In this document: piece after piece, positions 1 through 9,728 of the stretch
How positions within the stretch are numbered: the stretch's first letter is position 1
How the letters are laid out: the number at the start of each line of letters is the position of its first letter
DNA from: Aquiflexum gelatinilyticum
GTDB lineage: Bacteria; Bacteroidota; Bacteroidia; Cytophagales; Cyclobacteriaceae
Direction: 5' to 3'
DNA: 64,000 nt
Assembly (NCBI RefSeq): GCF_024741135.1
Contig: NZ_JANSUY010000025.1
Location: 48,644 to 112,643, forward strand
Translations under genes and position numbers: made by a program
Notes under the pieces: generated by a model
The model's database searches: none
What the model was told of the DNA's origin: nothing
Seen by the model: the letters and a program-made list of their open reading frames with translations, nothing else

Positions 1-102
1 ACAAAATATTCAGTTTTTTATTTTTTGAGTGTGCTAAATGGATATCCACCTAAAGAAATTCGATTAAAATTTGGTAACATGTCTACCCAAGCCATTATTT
101 AA
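1..102 (+). CDS. 3' end of an unidentified CDS
   Basis: Frame 1 is open from the window edge to a TAA at 100-102, giving 33 residues that include GYPPKEI and end in STQAII. The GYxxKEI pattern faintly recalls the helix-turn-helix of sigma-70 region 4, but a sigma factor would normally extend further past this motif, so I do not assign a function. The 5' part lies outside the window. It points the same way as lepA, with about 140 bp of AT-rich sequence between them. Confidence 0.3.
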   Translation, partial: TKYSVFYFLSVLNGYPPKEIRLKFGNMSTQAII

Positions 103-227
103 AAATTAATTTCAAACATTGAATTGGTTCAAGAGTTTTTAAAAAAAGATTTGGACTGTTTCCTTGAGATAAATTGATTTTCTTTTGGATAGTTTGAGTG
201 TATACCAATTTTACCCACAATTTTATC

Positions 228-235
228 TATTTTTG
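228..235 (+). promoter_or_regulatory. Possible -7 promoter element of lepA
   Basis: TATTTTTG matches the Bacteroidota -7 consensus TAnnTTTG. No good TTTG lies 17-23 bp upstream, so support is partial. If used, transcription would begin almost at the lepA start codon (244), giving a nearly leaderless mRNA. Confidence 0.3.
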
Positions 236-243
236 CGCCCAGA

Positions 244-2037
244 ATGGATATGCAAAGAATTAGGAATTTCTGTATTATTGCCCATATTGACCATGGGAAG
301 AGTACATTGGCAGACCGTCTCCTACAGTTCACCAATACAGTGAGCGACAGAGAGATGCAGGATCAGTTGTTGGACAATATGGACCTCGAGCGTGAGCGTG
401 GGATTACCATCAAGTCTCATGCGATCCAGATGAAGTATAATTACAAAGGGGAAGTATACACACTAAACCTTATCGATACCCCCGGACACGTTGATTTTTC
501 ATATGAAGTTTCCAGGTCAATTGCTGCCTGTGAAGGTGCTTTATTGATCGTGGATGCCTCTCAGGGAATCGAAGCACAGACAATTTCCAACCTTTATTTG
601 GCAATCGGACATGACTTGGAAATCATACCGGTTTTGAACAAAATAGACCTTCCCGGCGCAGATCCGGAAGTCGTGGCAGATGAAGTCATTGAGCTGATTG
701 GCTGCGACAGGGACGACATCGTCCTTGCTTCAGGCAAAGAAGGAATTGGAATTGAAGATATACTTAATGCTGTTGTGGAAAAAATCCCTGCACCCAAAGG
801 AAATATAGATTCGCCATTGCAGGCTATGATTTTTGATTCAGTTTACAATCCTTTCAGAGGAGTGGAGGTAATCTTCCGGATTTTTAACGGTACGATCAAC
901 AAAGGCGATAAAATCAAATTTGTCAATACAGGTAAAGAGTATTTTGCCGATGAAATAGGGATTTTGGGAATCAATCAGATTCCGCAACAAACCATGTATG
1001 CCGGAAATGTAGGATACCTGATCTCAGGGATTAAAGTAGCTAAGGAAGTAAAAGTCGGTGATACCATCACGCACGTAAAAAATCCTTGTGCTGAATCCAT
1101 AAAAGGCTTTGAGAACGTAAAGCCAATGGTCTTTGCCGGGATTTATCCTGTCGAAACAACGGAATTTGAGGAATTGAGGGCTTCCATGGAGAAGCTCCAA
1201 CTCAATGATGCTTCTCTTGTTTGGGAGCCTGAGACTTCTGCGGCTTTGGGATTTGGTTTCCGCTGCGGTTTCTTGGGAATGCTTCATATGGAGATCATTC
1301 AGGAACGCTTGGAGCGTGAATTTGATATGACGGTAATCACAACCGTGCCGTCCGTTCAGTTCAAGGCTCTAATGAATAACAACGAATACAAGCTGATCAA
1401 TGCACCTTCCGATATGCCTGATCCCACGCTTTTCAAGCATATAGAGGAACCATATGTCAAGGCAATCATCATCACGGCGGCGGAATTTGTAGGACCTGTG
1501 ATCCAACTTTGTATGGACAAAAGAGGTCAGATCAAAAACCAGGTTTATTTGACTTCTGACCGTGTGGAATTGTCATTTGACATGCCCTTGGCTGAGATTG
1601 TTTTTGACTTCTTTGACAGGCTCAAAACCATTTCCAGAGGATATGCTTCTTTGGATTATGAAATGATCGGATTCAAACAATCCCATATGGTGCGCTTGGA
1701 TGTGATGCTCAATGGCGAAGTGGTGGATGCTTTGTCAGCGATTGTTCATAGGGACAAGGCATATGAATGGGGTAGGAGACTTTGCGAGAAACTGAGGGAA
1801 TTGGTACCGAGACAGATGTTTGAGATTGCAATCCAAGCTGCGATCGGAGCCAAAATCATCGCCAGAGAAACTGTGAAAGCCATGCGTAAAAACGTTTTGG
1901 CCAAGTGTTACGGAGGTGATATTTCGCGTAAGCGTAAGCTTCTCGAAAAACAGAAAAAAGGTAAGAAACGCATGAGGCAAGTCGGCAACGTCGAAATCCC
2001 GCAGGAAGCGTTTATGGCTGTTTTGAAGTTAGATTAA
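244..2037 (+). CDS. lepA: Elongation factor 4 (LepA), translational GTPase
   Basis: This ribosome-associated GTPase is known to act during translation, with reported back-translocation and initiation roles. At 597 aa it has the usual family length. The G1 motif AHIDHGKS (residues 13-20), the G2 region RERGITIKS, the G3 motif DTPGH (78-82) and the G4 motif NKID (about 131) are all present. The LepA-specific C-terminus ends with lysine/arginine-rich [18 protein letters not shown]. The next in-frame ATG is two codons downstream and could also be the start. It is followed by folD about 100 bp downstream on the same strand. No anomalies seen. Confidence 0.97.
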   Translation: MDMQRIRNFCIIAHIDHGKSTLADRLLQFTNTVSDREMQDQLLDNMDLERERGITIKSHAIQMKYNYKGEVYTLNLIDTPGHVDFSYEVSRSIAACEGALLIVDASQGIEAQTISNLYLAIGHDLEIIPVLNKIDLPGADPEVVADEVIELIGCDRDDIVLASGKEGIGIEDILNAVVEKIPAPKGNIDSPLQAMIFDSVYNPFRGVEVIFRIFNGTINKGDKIKFVNTGKEYFADEIGILGINQIPQQTMYAGNVGYLISGIKVAKEVKVGDTITHVKNPCAESIKGFENVKPMVFAGIYPVETTEFEELRASMEKLQLNDASLVWEPETSAALGFGFRCGFLGMLHMEIIQERLEREFDMTVITTVPSVQFKALMNNNEYKLINAPSDMPDPTLFKHIEEPYVKAIIITAAEFVGPVIQLCMDKRGQIKNQVYLTSDRVELSFDMPLAEIVFDFFDRLKTISRGYASLDYEMIGFKQSHMVRLDVMLNGEVVDALSAIVHRDKAYEWGRRLCEKLRELVPRQMFEIAIQAAIGAKIIARETVKAMRKNVLAKCYGGDISRKRKLLEKQKKGKKRMRQVGNVEIPQEAFMAVLKLD

Positions 2038-2045
2038 TGATTCCC

Positions 2046-2068
2046 GCAAAGGCGCAAAGACACAAAGG
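2046..2068 (+). repeat. Short GCAAAG-type microrepeat between lepA and folD
   Basis: Three imperfect copies of (G)CAAAG(G/A) occur in tandem just after the lepA stop. Similar GCAAAGGCGCAAAG tracts are common intergenic repeats in Bacteroidota and Chlorobi. No function is inferred. Confidence 0.35.
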
Positions 2069-2140
2069 ATTTATTTTGTAGTTTTTGCGCTTTTTGCATC
2101 CTATAAAAATTCAACAAGAACCTATTAAGTCGACTTTATT

Positions 2141-3025
2141 ATGAGTGTCGTGATTGATGGTAAAAAAACCTCTGAGGAAATCAAAGGTGAGATCGCCCAA
2201 AGGGTGGCAGAAATAAAGAATGAAGGAGGCAAAATCCCTCATTTGGCAGCTATCCTAGTGGGAAGTGACGGGGCCAGCCAAACCTATGTGGGGGCAAAAG
2301 TCAAATCCTGCGAGCAGGTTGGATTTGAATCAACTTTGGTAAGATTGGATGAAAATGTCACCGAAATTGAATTGCTCAAAGTAGTGGAAGACATCAACCA
2401 AAATCCTGAAATTGACGGTTTGATAGTTCAACTTCCTTTGCCCAAGCATATTTCTGTTGAAAAAGTAACTGATAAAATCAAACCCGAAAAGGACGTAGAT
2501 GGCTTTACACCTTCCAATGTCGGCAGGATGGCTTTGGGTTGGCCGGCTTACGTAGCTGCGACTCCTTATGGTATCGTTGAATTATTGAAAAGGTATAAAA
2601 TCGAAACAGCGGGCAAACACTGTGTGGTCATCGGCAGAAGCCATATTGTTGGTTCACCGATGAGTATTTTGATGGCGAGAAATGAATATCCGGGAAACTG
2701 CACGGTCACGCTTACCCACAGCCGTACTAAAAACCTTTCTGAAATTGCCAAGACTGCTGATATCTTGATTGTAGCTTTGGGAAAACCTGAATTTGTAACT
2801 TCCGAAATGGTCAAAGAAGGCGCCGTAGTGATTGATGTGGGAATCCATCGAGTCGATGATGCCTCCAAGAAATCCGGCTTTAAGTTGATCGGAGATGTCA
2901 AATACGAGGAAGTTGCCCAAAAAGCATCTGCCATCACTCCAGTTCCAGGTGGAGTCGGTCCGATGACCATTGCCTCATTGCTTTACAATACCTTGTTGGC
3001 AGCTGAAAAGAAAATCTATCATTAA
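2141..3025 (+). CDS. folD: Bifunctional methylenetetrahydrofolate dehydrogenase/cyclohydrolase FolD
   Basis: FolD interconverts 5,10-methylene-THF and 10-formyl-THF in cytosolic one-carbon metabolism. At 294 aa it has standard length. The catalytic-domain signature [13 protein letters not shown] (about residues 50-62), QLPLPKH (about 100), the nucleotide-binding segment [12 protein letters not shown] (about 169) and the C-terminal [10 protein letters not shown] are all visible. It starts with [15 protein letters not shown], as expected. It lies between lepA and the tRNA-Leu gene. Nothing unusual was seen. Confidence 0.97.
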   Translation: MSVVIDGKKTSEEIKGEIAQRVAEIKNEGGKIPHLAAILVGSDGASQTYVGAKVKSCEQVGFESTLVRLDENVTEIELLKVVEDINQNPEIDGLIVQLPLPKHISVEKVTDKIKPEKDVDGFTPSNVGRMALGWPAYVAATPYGIVELLKRYKIETAGKHCVVIGRSHIVGSPMSILMARNEYPGNCTVTLTHSRTKNLSEIAKTADILIVALGKPEFVTSEMVKEGAVVIDVGIHRVDDASKKSGFKLIGDVKYEEVAQKASAITPVPGGVGPMTIASLLYNTLLAAEKKIYH

Positions 3026-3089
3026 TCAATTTGAAGGTATTTGGTGGTTGAAATTTTAATCAAAAACCATTTAAAAGTTAAATTAACCC

Positions 3090-3120
3090 TTGCAGGGAAT
3101 AGCAAACCTTTCTACTTTTG
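3090..3120 (+). promoter_or_regulatory. Bacteroidota-type promoter of tRNA-Leu
   Basis: A TTG at 3090-3092 is followed after 20 bp by TACTTTTG (3113-3120), fitting the TTG...TAnnTTTG consensus. The mature tRNA begins 15 bp further on, which suits transcription of a short 5' leader. Confidence 0.6.
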
Positions 3121-3135
3121 CAGACCTCAAAAAAC

Positions 3136-3219
3136 GCGCACGTGGTGAAATTGGTAGACACGCCACTTTGAGGGGGTGGTGCCCTTACGGGTGTGGAAGT
3201 TCGAATCTTCTCGTGCGCA
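3136..3219 (+). tRNA. tRNA-Leu (anticodon GAG)
   Basis: The acceptor arms GCGCACG (3136-3142) and CGTGCGC (3212-3218) pair fully, with discriminator A at 3219. The anticodon stem CCACT/GGTGG encloses loop TTGAGGG, giving anticodon GAG at 3170-3172, which reads CUC/CUU. A long variable arm (class II) and TTCGAAT in the T loop are present. CCA is not encoded. No integrase gene or duplicated tRNA 3' end was seen nearby. Confidence 0.95.
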
Positions 3220-3223
3220 CATG

Positions 3224-3250
3224 GCCTCGGATCTTTTCCGAGGCTTTTTT
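3224..3250 (+). terminator. Rho-independent terminator after tRNA-Leu
   Basis: GCCTCGG (3224-3230) pairs with CCGAGGC (3238-3244) across a short loop, followed by a run of six T. Confidence 0.85.
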
Positions 3251-3330
3251 AATTTATATCAGTTGAGTTACAAGAGAGGTTAGTTTTTATTTTTTGAATT
3301 TATTCTTATTTTGAAAGGAAAATCCTTTCT

Positions 3331-4287
3331 ATGAAAATTCTCCAAACGGCGATTCTTCTGATTTTCACCCTACTTGTCGTACCTGTTTTCACCTATTTGT
3401 TCGGAATTCCATTGGGAGATCGTGAATGGGAGGCACTTTGGGTCTTGATCAAAATTTGTGGAGTGTCTGTTGCCTATTGTTTTTTGGTAGGTGAACTTAC
3501 CAATAACAATAGTCAGGTGGATAAGTATTGGAGTATTTTGCCCATTATTTACGCTTGGGTAATGGCCTATTTCGGTGATTTTTCACCGAGGATGGTTTTA
3601 CTTGCTGTGCTTGTGAGTGCCTGGGGAGCGAGGCTTACTTATAATTTTGCCAGAAAAGGTGCTTACAAATGGAAGTTTTGGGAAGCTGAAGAAGACTACC
3701 GTTGGGAGATTTTGCGCAAAAAGCCTGAATTCCAACCCAAATGGAAATGGACCTTGTTCAATCTCTTTTTCATTTCAGGCTACCAAAATGTTTTGATTTT
3801 GTTGTTTACCCTGCCCATGCTTGTGGCGATTCAGTTTGATGACGGAGGCATTGGTATATGGGATTATCTTGTGGCAAGTATAGCTTTGTTTTTTTTAGCC
3901 CTTGAAACTGCTGCCGATGAACAGCAATGGAAGTATCAAACTGAAAAATGGAGGCTGATAAAGGAAGGGAAGTTGTTGAGGGGAGATTTTGCAAAAGGAT
4001 TTTTGGACAAAGGGCTTTGGGCTATTTCAAGGCATCCAAATTACCTCGGTGAACAGGGGTTTTGGGTTTCTTTTTACTTTTTTTCCGTAGCTGCATCTGG
4101 TCAGTGGCTCAATTGGTCCGTAGTGGGGTGCCTCCTTTTATTGATCTTGTTTCAGGGAAGTTCCAATTTCAGTGAAGAAATCAGCGCTTCCAAATATCCT
4201 GCATATAAATCCTATCAGGCGCGTGTCCCCCGTTTTGTACCAAGGCCCCAAGGAAAAACTCAAGAAAGTCCGGCGCCAAGTTCATGA
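3331..4287 (+). CDS. DUF1295 family membrane protein (steroid 5-alpha-reductase-like fold)
   Basis: This is a 318-residue multi-pass membrane protein with about seven hydrophobic segments. The C-terminal third carries the DUF1295 signature: LWAISRHPNYLGEQGFWVSF (about residues 231-250) and a tail ending SYQARVPRFVP. This fold is shared with steroid 5-alpha reductases and isoprenylcysteine methyltransferases. Those enzymes act on lipid substrates at the membrane, but the substrate here is unknown. The N-terminus MKILQTAILLIFTLL begins directly with a membrane helix, supporting the start. A gene for an exported protein follows 49 bp downstream. Confidence 0.85.
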   Translation: MKILQTAILLIFTLLVVPVFTYLFGIPLGDREWEALWVLIKICGVSVAYCFLVGELTNNNSQVDKYWSILPIIYAWVMAYFGDFSPRMVLLAVLVSAWGARLTYNFARKGAYKWKFWEAEEDYRWEILRKKPEFQPKWKWTLFNLFFISGYQNVLILLFTLPMLVAIQFDDGGIGIWDYLVASIALFFLALETAADEQQWKYQTEKWRLIKEGKLLRGDFAKGFLDKGLWAISRHPNYLGEQGFWVSFYFFSVAASGQWLNWSVVGCLLLLILFQGSSNFSEEISASKYPAYKSYQARVPRFVPRPQGKTQESPAPSS

Positions 4288-4336
4288 TTCAAGGAATAAG
4301 AAGAACAATTACAGTTTGAAAACGTTATTTTTATTT

Positions 4337-5680
4337 ATGACCCATAGTTTCTTTTCTTTTTTCAGGATTCAGGTTTTTTTGATTTTGCTTTCGTCAAGTG
4401 CCTTTGGGCAGGATTATATTTTTCCGGAAATAATACCGATGTCGCCGGGATTAAAAATTGATGTAATACCGGGTGAGGATTTTGTGCTTTCCTATGTAAT
4501 GGACGCCAATCAGGGAATACTAACACTGACCATCAAGGATGGAGAATTCAATCAAAAACACCTTGAGCAGTACAGTATCGGTAGGGGTTTAAATAAAGTA
4601 AATCACGAAGTGAATGGGGAAAAAGTTTACCTGTTGCTTTCAAACGAGGGCCCCTCTAAAACTTTGGCTGTGATCAATACCCTAAACTCGGAAGTTCAAT
4701 TTTTTCCCTTTTCAATTAATCTTGGTAAAATTGATCAATTTAAAGTTAATGGAAATACACTTTTGATGATAGAGTATCTTCCGCAAGGGGATCTGATCCA
4801 ATTCTATGATTTCCAGACTGAAATGTTGATTACTTTATCTGAATTTACTTTTCCTAAAACCAGCATTTGGGATGTTCAGGTCAAGGATGGAATTTTTGAC
4901 ATCCTAGTCTATAAGAAAGGCAAATTTAGAAGCCAATCATTGATGATGATTGGGTTCAATGATTCAGGGTCAAAGTTGTTTGAAACTGAAATTTCCCTTC
5001 CCGGAAAAAAGAAATATATTTTCAGGTCTGCAAAGTTGATACCATCCCAAGAAACAGGTTATAGCATAGTGGGTACTTACAGCAGAAAACAAGGGGAGCA
5101 GTTTTCGGGATATTACCATGTCGGGATTAACGATGGTTTGGAACAGAATGCTACAATACATCCTATGAGGTCTCTGGATGGATTTTTTGATTACAAAAAG
5201 AATCCTGGTCTAAGAATAAATACCAATAATTTTAGAAGAAATATGCAGGTTTATCAGACTTATGCCAATAGGAAATATATCGCTTTAGCTACCAGTTCGG
5301 ATAATGTTCCTAAGGAGTTTGTACATTTTATCCTTGTTGGCCATAACGGTGAACGGGTTTATGATACTGCTCTAAAGGTTCTTTATGAATTGGGAGGGTC
5401 TTTCAGTTACAGTACACTTGCATTGAATGGCAAGGAGTTGTATTTCATTTTTGAAGGAAATTCCAATATCAATGTTTTTCCTAGTTTTAAGTTTTATCAG
5501 ATGAAAAATGGCCAACTCACCAGAATACTGAAGGATCAAAATTATCTTGAAGAGAAATCAAAGGATCCTGAATGGATCGAAATAAAGTATTATCACTGGA
5601 AAGAAAATAAATTTATTGTGTCGGGAATTGAAACAATCAATGGACAGAAAAGGCATGTGATCCGAAAAATAGAAATTTGA
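4337..5680 (+). CDS. Exported protein of unknown function
   Basis: I do not recognise this 447-residue protein. The ATG at 4337 gives a typical signal peptide (hydrophobic FFRIQVFLILLSSSAFGQ with cleavage after AFG or GQ). The longer open frame from 4172 would overlap the DUF1295 gene and bury the signal, so it was rejected. The mature part is rich in beta-strand-like alternation with several repeated hydrophobic-G-hydrophobic stretches, compatible with a beta-propeller, but no clear repeat could be defined. A secreted or periplasmic location is inferred from the signal peptide. The DsrE-like gene follows 48 bp downstream and may be co-transcribed. Confidence 0.7.
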   Translation: MTHSFFSFFRIQVFLILLSSSAFGQDYIFPEIIPMSPGLKIDVIPGEDFVLSYVMDANQGILTLTIKDGEFNQKHLEQYSIGRGLNKVNHEVNGEKVYLLLSNEGPSKTLAVINTLNSEVQFFPFSINLGKIDQFKVNGNTLLMIEYLPQGDLIQFYDFQTEMLITLSEFTFPKTSIWDVQVKDGIFDILVYKKGKFRSQSLMMIGFNDSGSKLFETEISLPGKKKYIFRSAKLIPSQETGYSIVGTYSRKQGEQFSGYYHVGINDGLEQNATIHPMRSLDGFFDYKKNPGLRINTNNFRRNMQVYQTYANRKYIALATSSDNVPKEFVHFILVGHNGERVYDTALKVLYELGGSFSYSTLALNGKELYFIFEGNSNINVFPSFKFYQMKNGQLTRILKDQNYLEEKSKDPEWIEIKYYHWKENKFIVSGIETINGQKRHVIRKIEI

Positions 5681-5728
5681 GGAGGGTGATTTTTTGTGTA
5701 TTTTTTCAGAATTATACATATCAAAATT

Positions 5729-6274
5729 ATGTTCCGAGCTGCAAAAACCTTCCTAGCAACACTTTCCCTGGTTGCATTATCAATTTCCGCATATTGCCAA
5801 ACACCACAATTTCCGATTGTAAAAGGTTTTGGTGGCATATATGAAATCCCCGAAGCGACAGAAAGACCCGATCCCAAAGCGGAATATAAAATCATTATTG
5901 ACCTTGTTTCAGCTGCTGATGATCCAAAGCAAATCAACAGGATGGTGGACAATATCGCCCGTATGGTCAACCTTCACGGAATTGCCGGTGTCCCAAAGGA
6001 AAACATCAAAGTCAAGGTGGCCGTCCATGGAGGAGCGATCTTCAGTATCTTAACCGATGAGGAATACCAGAAAAGAAATGGTGTAAAAAATCCAAATTTG
6101 CCGGTTTTTCAAGCATTAAAAGATGCCGGAGTAGAATTTTATGTCTGTGGACAATCCTTGATTGCCAGGAATATGAAGCCTACGGATGTGTGGGAAGGGA
6201 CCGAAATTGCCTTGTCCATGCTGACAACCCTTACCACTTATGTACCCCAAGGTTACATGTTGATGCGTTTTTAA
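5729..6274 (+). CDS. Exported DsrE-family protein
   Basis: The ATG at 5729 gives a clean signal peptide (MFRAAKTFLATLSLVALSIS, cut near AYCQ). Starting at 5696 would add a hydrophilic extension, so it was not chosen. The mature domain has the DsrE/DsrF pattern: KIIIDLVSAADDP, NIARMVNLHG, KVKVAVHGGAI, and VEFYVCGQSL with the single cysteine where sulfur-relay DsrE proteins carry theirs. Periplasmic DsrE-like proteins are widespread in Bacteroidota, but their substrate is unsettled. The gene is convergent with rnhB, and the two meet with a 4-bp overlap. Confidence 0.8.
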   Translation: MFRAAKTFLATLSLVALSISAYCQTPQFPIVKGFGGIYEIPEATERPDPKAEYKIIIDLVSAADDPKQINRMVDNIARMVNLHGIAGVPKENIKVKVAVHGGAIFSILTDEEYQKRNGVKNPNLPVFQALKDAGVEFYVCGQSLIARNMKPTDVWEGTEIALSMLTTLTTYVPQGYMLMRF

Positions 6275-6870
6275 AAGTCAAAATCCAACTGATCGGGTAA
6301 ATGCTTGAAAGACTTCCTGTGAAGAGGAGTCAATCCTAATTTCATGATTCCTTGGCGGTGCAAAACTGTAGGATAACCGGCGTTTTTATCCCATCCATAT
6401 CCGGGATATTCTTCAGCATAGCGTTCCATCATTTCATCTCTGTATACTTTTGCCAAAATGGAAGCAGCAGCAATACTCGCGTATTTGCCATCACCTTGTA
6501 TGACGCAGGTGAAAGGTATATCAAGATGGGATTTGAATCTGTTGCCATCAATCAGTAAATGTTGGGGCCTAATCTTCAGCATCTCCACCGCTCGGCTCAT
6601 GGCCAAAAAAGAAGCATGAAGGATATTGATCCGGTCAATTTCCTCCACGCTTGCTTCGGCAATAGCCCAAGAAATTGCTGATGATTTGATCTCAGAAACA
6701 AGATTTTGGCGGTTGGATTTTGTAAGTTTTTTGGAATCATTGACAAACTCATTAGCAAAATCACTTGGCAAAATCACAGCCGCAGCTACTACCGGACCAC
6801 ATAAACAACCCCTTCCGACCTCATCACATCCTGCTTCTAACCTGTCAGATTCTAAAAAAGGAATCAGCAT
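6271..6870 (-). CDS. rnhB: Ribonuclease HII
   Basis: RNase HII removes RNA from RNA/DNA hybrids and initiates ribonucleotide excision repair. At 199 aa the length is normal. The motifs CDEVGRGCLCGPVVAA (catalytic Asp-Glu near residues 16-17), NDSKKLTK, LLIDGNRF and AAASILAKVYRDEMM (further catalytic Asp) are all in order. The start overlaps the 3' end of the glucosidase gene by 26 bp, so the two are probably co-transcribed. Confidence 0.96.
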   Translation of the reverse strand: MLIPFLESDRLEAGCDEVGRGCLCGPVVAAAVILPSDFANEFVNDSKKLTKSNRQNLVSEIKSSAISWAIAEASVEEIDRINILHASFLAMSRAVEMLKIRPQHLLIDGNRFKSHLDIPFTCVIQGDGKYASIAAASILAKVYRDEMMERYAEEYPGYGWDKNAGYPTVLHRQGIMKLGLTPLHRKSFKHLPDQLDFDF

Positions 6871-9517
6871 CTTCTGATTTTTTTGTTGTCGGTTTGTAAT
6901 ATTTGTAGATCATCTCTGCTACCAATCCTGTCCATCCGGTCTGATGGGAAGCACCCATTCCCCGGCCATTGTCCCCGTGGAAATATTCGTAGAAAAGGAT
7001 ATGGTCTTTGAAATGGGGATCTTCCTGCATCTTTTTGTAATGCCCATAGACGGGCCGATTTCCATCTTTATCTTTCAAGAAAATCTTGATGCATCGCAAG
7101 GAGAGCTCCTTGGCAATTAGGTCCATCGTAACATAGTTGCCTGATCCTGTGGGGTATTCAATAGAAAACTCTCCTCCGTAATAATAATCAAACTTCCTGA
7201 GTGATTCGATGATGAGGTGGTTGATGGGAAACCAGATCGGTCCCCGCCAATTGGAATTTCCTCCAAACATCAAGGAATCAGATTCGCCAGGTGTATATCT
7301 TACTGTCAATTGATCACTGTTGATTTTTACAGAGTAAGGTTTTTTCTCGTGGAATTTGGACAAGGACCTGATGCCATAATCACTCAGGAATTCTCCCGGA
7401 TCGAGCATTTTGTTAAGGATACTTTTCATCCTGTGTCCTCTCAACAAAGAAAAGAGCCTTCTTTTTTCAAATCCCGGTTGAATCCAACTAGATACCAAGG
7501 CTGCAAGTTTTGGTTTTTCTTTCAGGAAAAATTCAAGCCTGGCCTTGAATTCAGGCAAACTGTCAAACATATCCAACCTGATGGATTCCACTGCAAACAG
7601 AGGGATTATACCCACGATCGATTTAAGCTTCATCACTTTGGGTTCCTTTCCGGGTAGATGGAAAATATCAAAATAGAAGTTCTCTTCGTCATTCCAAAGG
7701 CTGATTTTTTCACCTGAAATATTGTTCATGGCTCCCGCGATATATAGGAAATGTTCCAGAAATTTCATCGCAGTGAATTGGTAGGTCTTGTTGAACTCGC
7801 AGAGGTCAAGCGAAATCCGCATCATATTCAATGAAAACATTGCCATCCAAGAGGTAGCATCAGCTTGTTCTAATTTGCCTTTGTAATGGTGGGCATGAGA
7901 TCTATCGATCACAGAGATATTATCGAGCCCTAGAAATCCGCCTTCGAAAATGTTCTTTCCGTCACTGTCTTTCTGATTGACCCACCAGGTAAAGTTGATC
8001 ATGAGCTTATGAAACGCCCGCTCTAAAAACTCCTGATCGCCTTTGCCATCCCTCATTTTCTTGTCTATCTGATAGACCCTTTGGACTGCATAGGCATGCA
8101 CAGGTGGATTGACATCGCTGAAATTCCACTCATATGCAGGAATCTGACCATTGGGATGCATGTAAGATTCATTCAAAAACAATAACAATTGATCCTTTGC
8201 AAAATCCGGATCAATCCTTGAAATCGGTATACAATGGAAGGCTGAATCCCAGACGGCATACCAAGGGTATTCCCATTTGTCAGGCATGGAGATGATGTCC
8301 TGATTGTAAAGATGCCTCCAGTCACTGTTTCTGCCTTTCTTTCTTTCTTTGGGTGGAACGTATCTTCCTGAGTCGCCTTCCAGCCAACGTTCCACATTGT
8401 AATAATAGAATTGCTTGCTCCACATCATGCCGGCATATGCCTGCCTCTGTATGGACCGCATGTCTTCATCCTTTACCCGATGTTGGATTTCGGCATAAAA
8501 CTCATCAGCTTCTTTTTTTCTTTCTTTCAGGATTTCATCACAAATTTCCGTTGCGCCAGTTGATTTTTGGTGCACCATCCTGAATTTGATCACCGCCGAA
8601 CCTCCGGCAGGGATTGTCATCTTGTATATGGCTGCGGCCTTGGTTCCGTAATTTGAAGGATTCAAATATTGGGAGTATTTGTGGACTACATAGTCGTTTA
8701 TTGCGTCTTTCAGGTATTTTTTATCGTTTGGAATATGATAAAGCCGCTCTCGGTTGGTTTCATTGTCACAGAATTTGATTTCGGGATTCCCCTCGAAACT
8801 GATGAAATAATTTCCGTTGTTTGGAGAAAATGCTTTGATTCCGTTTTCCTCTGTTTTAGAAAGTTTTGGCATAAAGGGTTCGTGGCCGGTATGCCAGGTC
8901 TTTCTGAACCAAAATGTAGGCATCACCCATATTTCCGAATCTTCTTTAGCCCGGTTGTGTACCGTCGCAAAACCTGAAATGTCTTCTACATCTCTTTTTG
9001 CATATTCGATGAAAATATCGAAGTAGGCATCGTCATCAAAGATTCCTGTATCTATGATTTCATATTCGGGATCTGCCTTGGATCTTGCCTTGTTTTCTTC
9101 TTTTATTTTGGAATAAGGGAATTCGTTTTGGGGGTATTTGTACAGCATTTTCATATAGCTGTGGGTTGGCGTAGAATCAAGGTAATAGTAAAGTTCTTTT
9201 ACATCCTCGCCATGATTTCCCTGTGGCCCTGTCAGTCCAAAAAGTCTTTCTTTGAGGATTCGATCTTTGCCATTCCAAAAAGCCCAGGCAATACAAAGAT
9301 TTTGTTTGTTGTCCGAAATACCACCGATTCCTTCTTCCCCCCATCTATAAGCCTTGCTACGGGCTTCATCGTGGGTGACATTGTCCCAGGCTGCGCCATT
9401 GGGACTGTAGTCTTCCCTCACTGTTCCCCATTGTCTTTCTGTAAGGTAAGGTCCCCATTTTTTCCAATGTTTTTTTCCGTCACGGTCTTCCTCAAGCCTT
9501 AATTTCTCTGTATTCAT
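6845..9517 (-). CDS. GH63-like glucosidase (MGH1-type glycoside hydrolase)
   Basis: This 890-residue cytoplasmic-looking protein has no signal peptide. Its N-terminus (RLEEDRDGKKHWKKWGPYL, ERQWGTVREDYSPNGAAWD) and the (alpha/alpha)6-barrel features (YAVWDSAFHCIPISRIDPD, GPIWFPINHLIIESL, YFHGDNGRGMGASHQTGWTG) match the bacterial glucosidase group related to GH63 mannosyl-oligosaccharide glucosidases. It probably cleaves alpha-linked glucosides, perhaps storage or osmolyte sugars. The exact substrate cannot be read from sequence. Upstream, about 210 bp of non-coding DNA separates it from the glycosyltransferase gene. Confidence 0.88.
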   Translation of the reverse strand: MNTEKLRLEEDRDGKKHWKKWGPYLTERQWGTVREDYSPNGAAWDNVTHDEARSKAYRWGEEGIGGISDNKQNLCIAWAFWNGKDRILKERLFGLTGPQGNHGEDVKELYYYLDSTPTHSYMKMLYKYPQNEFPYSKIKEENKARSKADPEYEIIDTGIFDDDAYFDIFIEYAKRDVEDISGFATVHNRAKEDSEIWVMPTFWFRKTWHTGHEPFMPKLSKTEENGIKAFSPNNGNYFISFEGNPEIKFCDNETNRERLYHIPNDKKYLKDAINDYVVHKYSQYLNPSNYGTKAAAIYKMTIPAGGSAVIKFRMVHQKSTGATEICDEILKERKKEADEFYAEIQHRVKDEDMRSIQRQAYAGMMWSKQFYYYNVERWLEGDSGRYVPPKERKKGRNSDWRHLYNQDIISMPDKWEYPWYAVWDSAFHCIPISRIDPDFAKDQLLLFLNESYMHPNGQIPAYEWNFSDVNPPVHAYAVQRVYQIDKKMRDGKGDQEFLERAFHKLMINFTWWVNQKDSDGKNIFEGGFLGLDNISVIDRSHAHHYKGKLEQADATSWMAMFSLNMMRISLDLCEFNKTYQFTAMKFLEHFLYIAGAMNNISGEKISLWNDEENFYFDIFHLPGKEPKVMKLKSIVGIIPLFAVESIRLDMFDSLPEFKARLEFFLKEKPKLAALVSSWIQPGFEKRRLFSLLRGHRMKSILNKMLDPGEFLSDYGIRSLSKFHEKKPYSVKINSDQLTVRYTPGESDSLMFGGNSNWRGPIWFPINHLIIESLRKFDYYYGGEFSIEYPTGSGNYVTMDLIAKELSLRCIKIFLKDKDGNRPVYGHYKKMQEDPHFKDHILFYEYFHGDNGRGMGASHQTGWTGLVAEMIYKYYKPTTKKSEDADSFFRI

Positions 9518-9728
9518 TGATGCGTTTTCCTAATTGCCAGAACCGAATTTACCATTTTTTGGGTTTCTTGGTTCAGGAAAAGCAGTTCCGGAATACTATT
9601 TTTAAAAGTTTTTTTTACCGCAATCGTTTTAAATCAAGCTTTTTGCTTGGACCAAATTGAATATTCTACTTTGGAAGATCAAAAAAAAATCCCTTGTCAA
9701 AAAGCAAACTATGCAGAATGGCCGATTT

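Noticed and set aside
3136..3250. Considered as an integration site of a genomic island at tRNA-Leu
   Set aside because: No integrase gene or duplicated tRNA 3' end was found in the window.
4172..4336. Upstream extension of the exported-protein gene at 4337
   Set aside because: It overlaps the DUF1295 gene in another frame and would place 55 charged residues before the signal peptide.
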